Origin: Bradyrhizobium betae
GTDB taxonomy: Bacteria; Pseudomonadota; Alphaproteobacteria; Rhizobiales; Xanthobacteraceae
NCBI RefSeq assembly: GCF_004123905.1
Contig: NZ_MZXW01000013.1
Span: forward strand, 291,266-355,265
Length of the DNA: 64,000 nucleotides
Reading direction: 5' to 3'
In this document: positions 62,777 to 64,000 of the stretch, piece by piece
Layout of the letters: the number at the start of each line of letters is the position of its first letter
Position numbering within the stretch: the first letter of the stretch is position 1
Translations under genes and position numbers: made by a program
Notes under the pieces: generated by a model
What the model was told of the DNA's origin: nothing
What the model saw: the letters and a program-made list of their open reading frames with translations, nothing else
The model's database searches: none

Positions 62777-64000
62777 TTAGCGGAGCAGCTGGAGCACGCT
62801 CTGCTGCGAGGTGTTGGCCAGCGACAGGGCGGAGACCGCGATCGACTGGCGGGTCGACAGCGCCTGGCTGTTGGCCGCTTCCTCGTTTGTATCGGCCAGC
62901 GTCAGGTTGGACGAGCCGGTCTGGAGCACGTTGATCAGGTTCTTGTTGAAGTCCTGACGCACCTGCACGACCGAGAGGTTCGAACCGAGCGTCGAGGCTT
63001 CCGAGCGCAGCGTGCTCGACGCCGCGTTGAGGTTGGTCAGCACTCTGTTGGTGGCAGCGTTGTCGATGAAGTCGGTGCCCTGCACCAGTCCAGCCAGACC
63101 CAGTCCCTTCGAGTTGAAGGTCACGCCGGTGATGCTCAGGCTCGACTTCGCAGTCTCGTCGAACACCAGCTTGAGCTGATCGCCGTTGAGCAGGTTCACG
63201 CCGTTGAAGGACGAATCGACCGAAGTGGTGTCGATCTGCGACATGATGTTGTTGTACTGCGACACCAGGTTGGAGCGGGTCGCCTGGGCAACAGCGTCAA
63301 CGGTGGGCGTCGTCGCATTCGTCCAGGTCAGGGCCGTCGTGATCGTGCCGCCGATCCCACCACCGGCGACGGCCGAACCGATCGTCGAGGATGCATAATC
63401 GTTGGTCGCCGAGATCGTGAGCAGGCCATTGGCGTCGATGGTCGCAGCAAGGTTGTTGGCCTGAAGCTTGGTATTGAGCTGGTCCAGGGTCTTGACGGTA
63501 CCATTGGTGCCGTCGCCGAAAGTGACGTTGACCGCCGTACCGCCGTTGAAGGAGGCGAAGGTCAAGGTCTTGCCGGAGACGCCGCCCGACGCCGCGCTGC
63601 GGCTCGCCGAGAAGGCGGTTCCGGTGCCGGTCGAACCGGTCAGACCGAGCGAAGCCAGTGCGTTGCCCGAACCGGTGATCGACAGGTCCGCGTTCGCACC
63701 GGTCGAGAGGTTGAGCGCACCAGCCACGATCGACGAGTTCTTGGCGCCTGCGGTGGTTTGCAGAGCACCGGAAGCACCCGCCGTCTTGACGGACTGCACA
63801 CCGGTCGCGAGATCGATGGCGTTCAGGACGTCGTTGACGTTGCCGGCCTGAAGGTAAACGGTCGAGTTGCCGCTTCCATCCGTGACCAAATTGCCGACCT
63901 GGGTGGAACCCGTTGCGACTGTGGTGGGCGTCTTCGCGTTCGAGAACGTGATCGTCTTGCCGTCCACGTTCAGCGTCGATCCGTCCTGGATCAGGGTCCC
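62777..64000 (-). CDS. long flagellin 2, start beyond the window edge
   Basis: C-terminal 407 residues are present; the frame runs open to position 64000. It is close to flagellin 1 throughout (TLRSEASTLGSNLSVVQVRQDFNKNLINVLQTGSSNLTLADTNEEAANSQALSTRQSIAVSALSLANTSQQSVLQLLR) with the same module (VDGKTITF...VTDGSGNSTVYLQ...AIDLATG). The terminal DNA of the two is nearly identical. A tandem duplicate, as in Bradyrhizobium fliC arrays. Confidence 0.93.
   Translation of the reverse strand, partial: GTLIQDGSTLNVDGKTITFSNAKTPTTVATGSTQVGNLVTDGSGNSTVYLQAGNVNDVLNAIDLATGVQSVKTAGASGALQTTAGAKNSSIVAGALNLSTGANADLSITGSGNALASLGLTGSTGTGTAFSASRSAASGGVSGKTLTFASFNGGTAVNVTFGDGTNGTVKTLDQLNTKLQANNLAATIDANGLLTISATNDYASSTIGSAVAGGGIGGTITTALTWTNATTPTVDAVAQATRSNLVSQYNNIMSQIDTTSVDSSFNGVNLLNGDQLKLVFDETAKSSLSITGVTFNSKGLGLAGLVQGTDFIDNAATNRVLTNLNAASSTLRSEASTLGSNLSVVQVRQDFNKNLINVLQTGSSNLTLADTNEEAANSQALSTRQSIAVSALSLANTSQQSVLQLLR

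Overview
The window looks like a chromosomal segment from Bradyrhizobium or a close relative in the Nitrobacteraceae. This rests on high GC throughout, dispersed palindromic repeats beginning CGTCATTGCGAG, many small exported proteins, an alphaproteobacterial CckA hybrid kinase, and very long flagellins (about 750 residues) like those of the thick subpolar flagellum of Bradyrhizobium. The species cannot be fixed from the sequence alone. No tRNA, rRNA, CRISPR array, integrase or insertion sequence was found.

Positions 1-31600 are accessory and housekeeping genes in short operons. They include two possible tandem small RNAs with strong terminators (330-617), two related small exported proteins (one coupled to a PQQ-dependent quinoprotein dehydrogenase), an Ada-type alkylation-response regulator with a hotdog thioesterase, a two-gene YeeE/YedE sulfur-transport pair, and a SET-domain methyltransferase with a histone-like tail. 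A TetR regulator sits divergent to a carotenoid oxygenase; the same pair of palindromic operators around a sigma70-type promoter recurs before a second set of membrane-protein genes (15388-19149). Then come class I fumarase, a NitT/TauT-type ABC transporter followed by a Crp/Fnr regulator and a convergent amidase (25548-30473), and a Tim44-domain protein.

Positions 32005-64000 are dominated by motility. CckA is followed by flgB-flgC-fliE-fliQ-fliR-flhB (minus strand), divergent fliO-fliP, the minus-strand group fliL-fliM-DUF6468-motE-(1233-residue TPR protein), the plus-strand operon flgF-flgG-flgA-flgH, a non-flagellar insert (hydratase, two dehydrogenase/HxlR divergent pairs, DksA), then fliX divergent from flgI-flgJ-flgN-like, a FlaG-like gene, flaF, and two tandem flagellins, the second cut by the window edge. 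Three upstream regions carry exact TTAA-N7-TTAA sites (CtrA boxes): flgB, the TPR gene and flagellin 1. fliX has a one-mismatch site and fliL a weaker match. The flgF and flgI operons carry good sigma54 -24/-12 promoters. The layout matches a Caulobacter-style hierarchy: CckA-CtrA for early genes, sigma54 for rod/ring genes and possibly flagellin.
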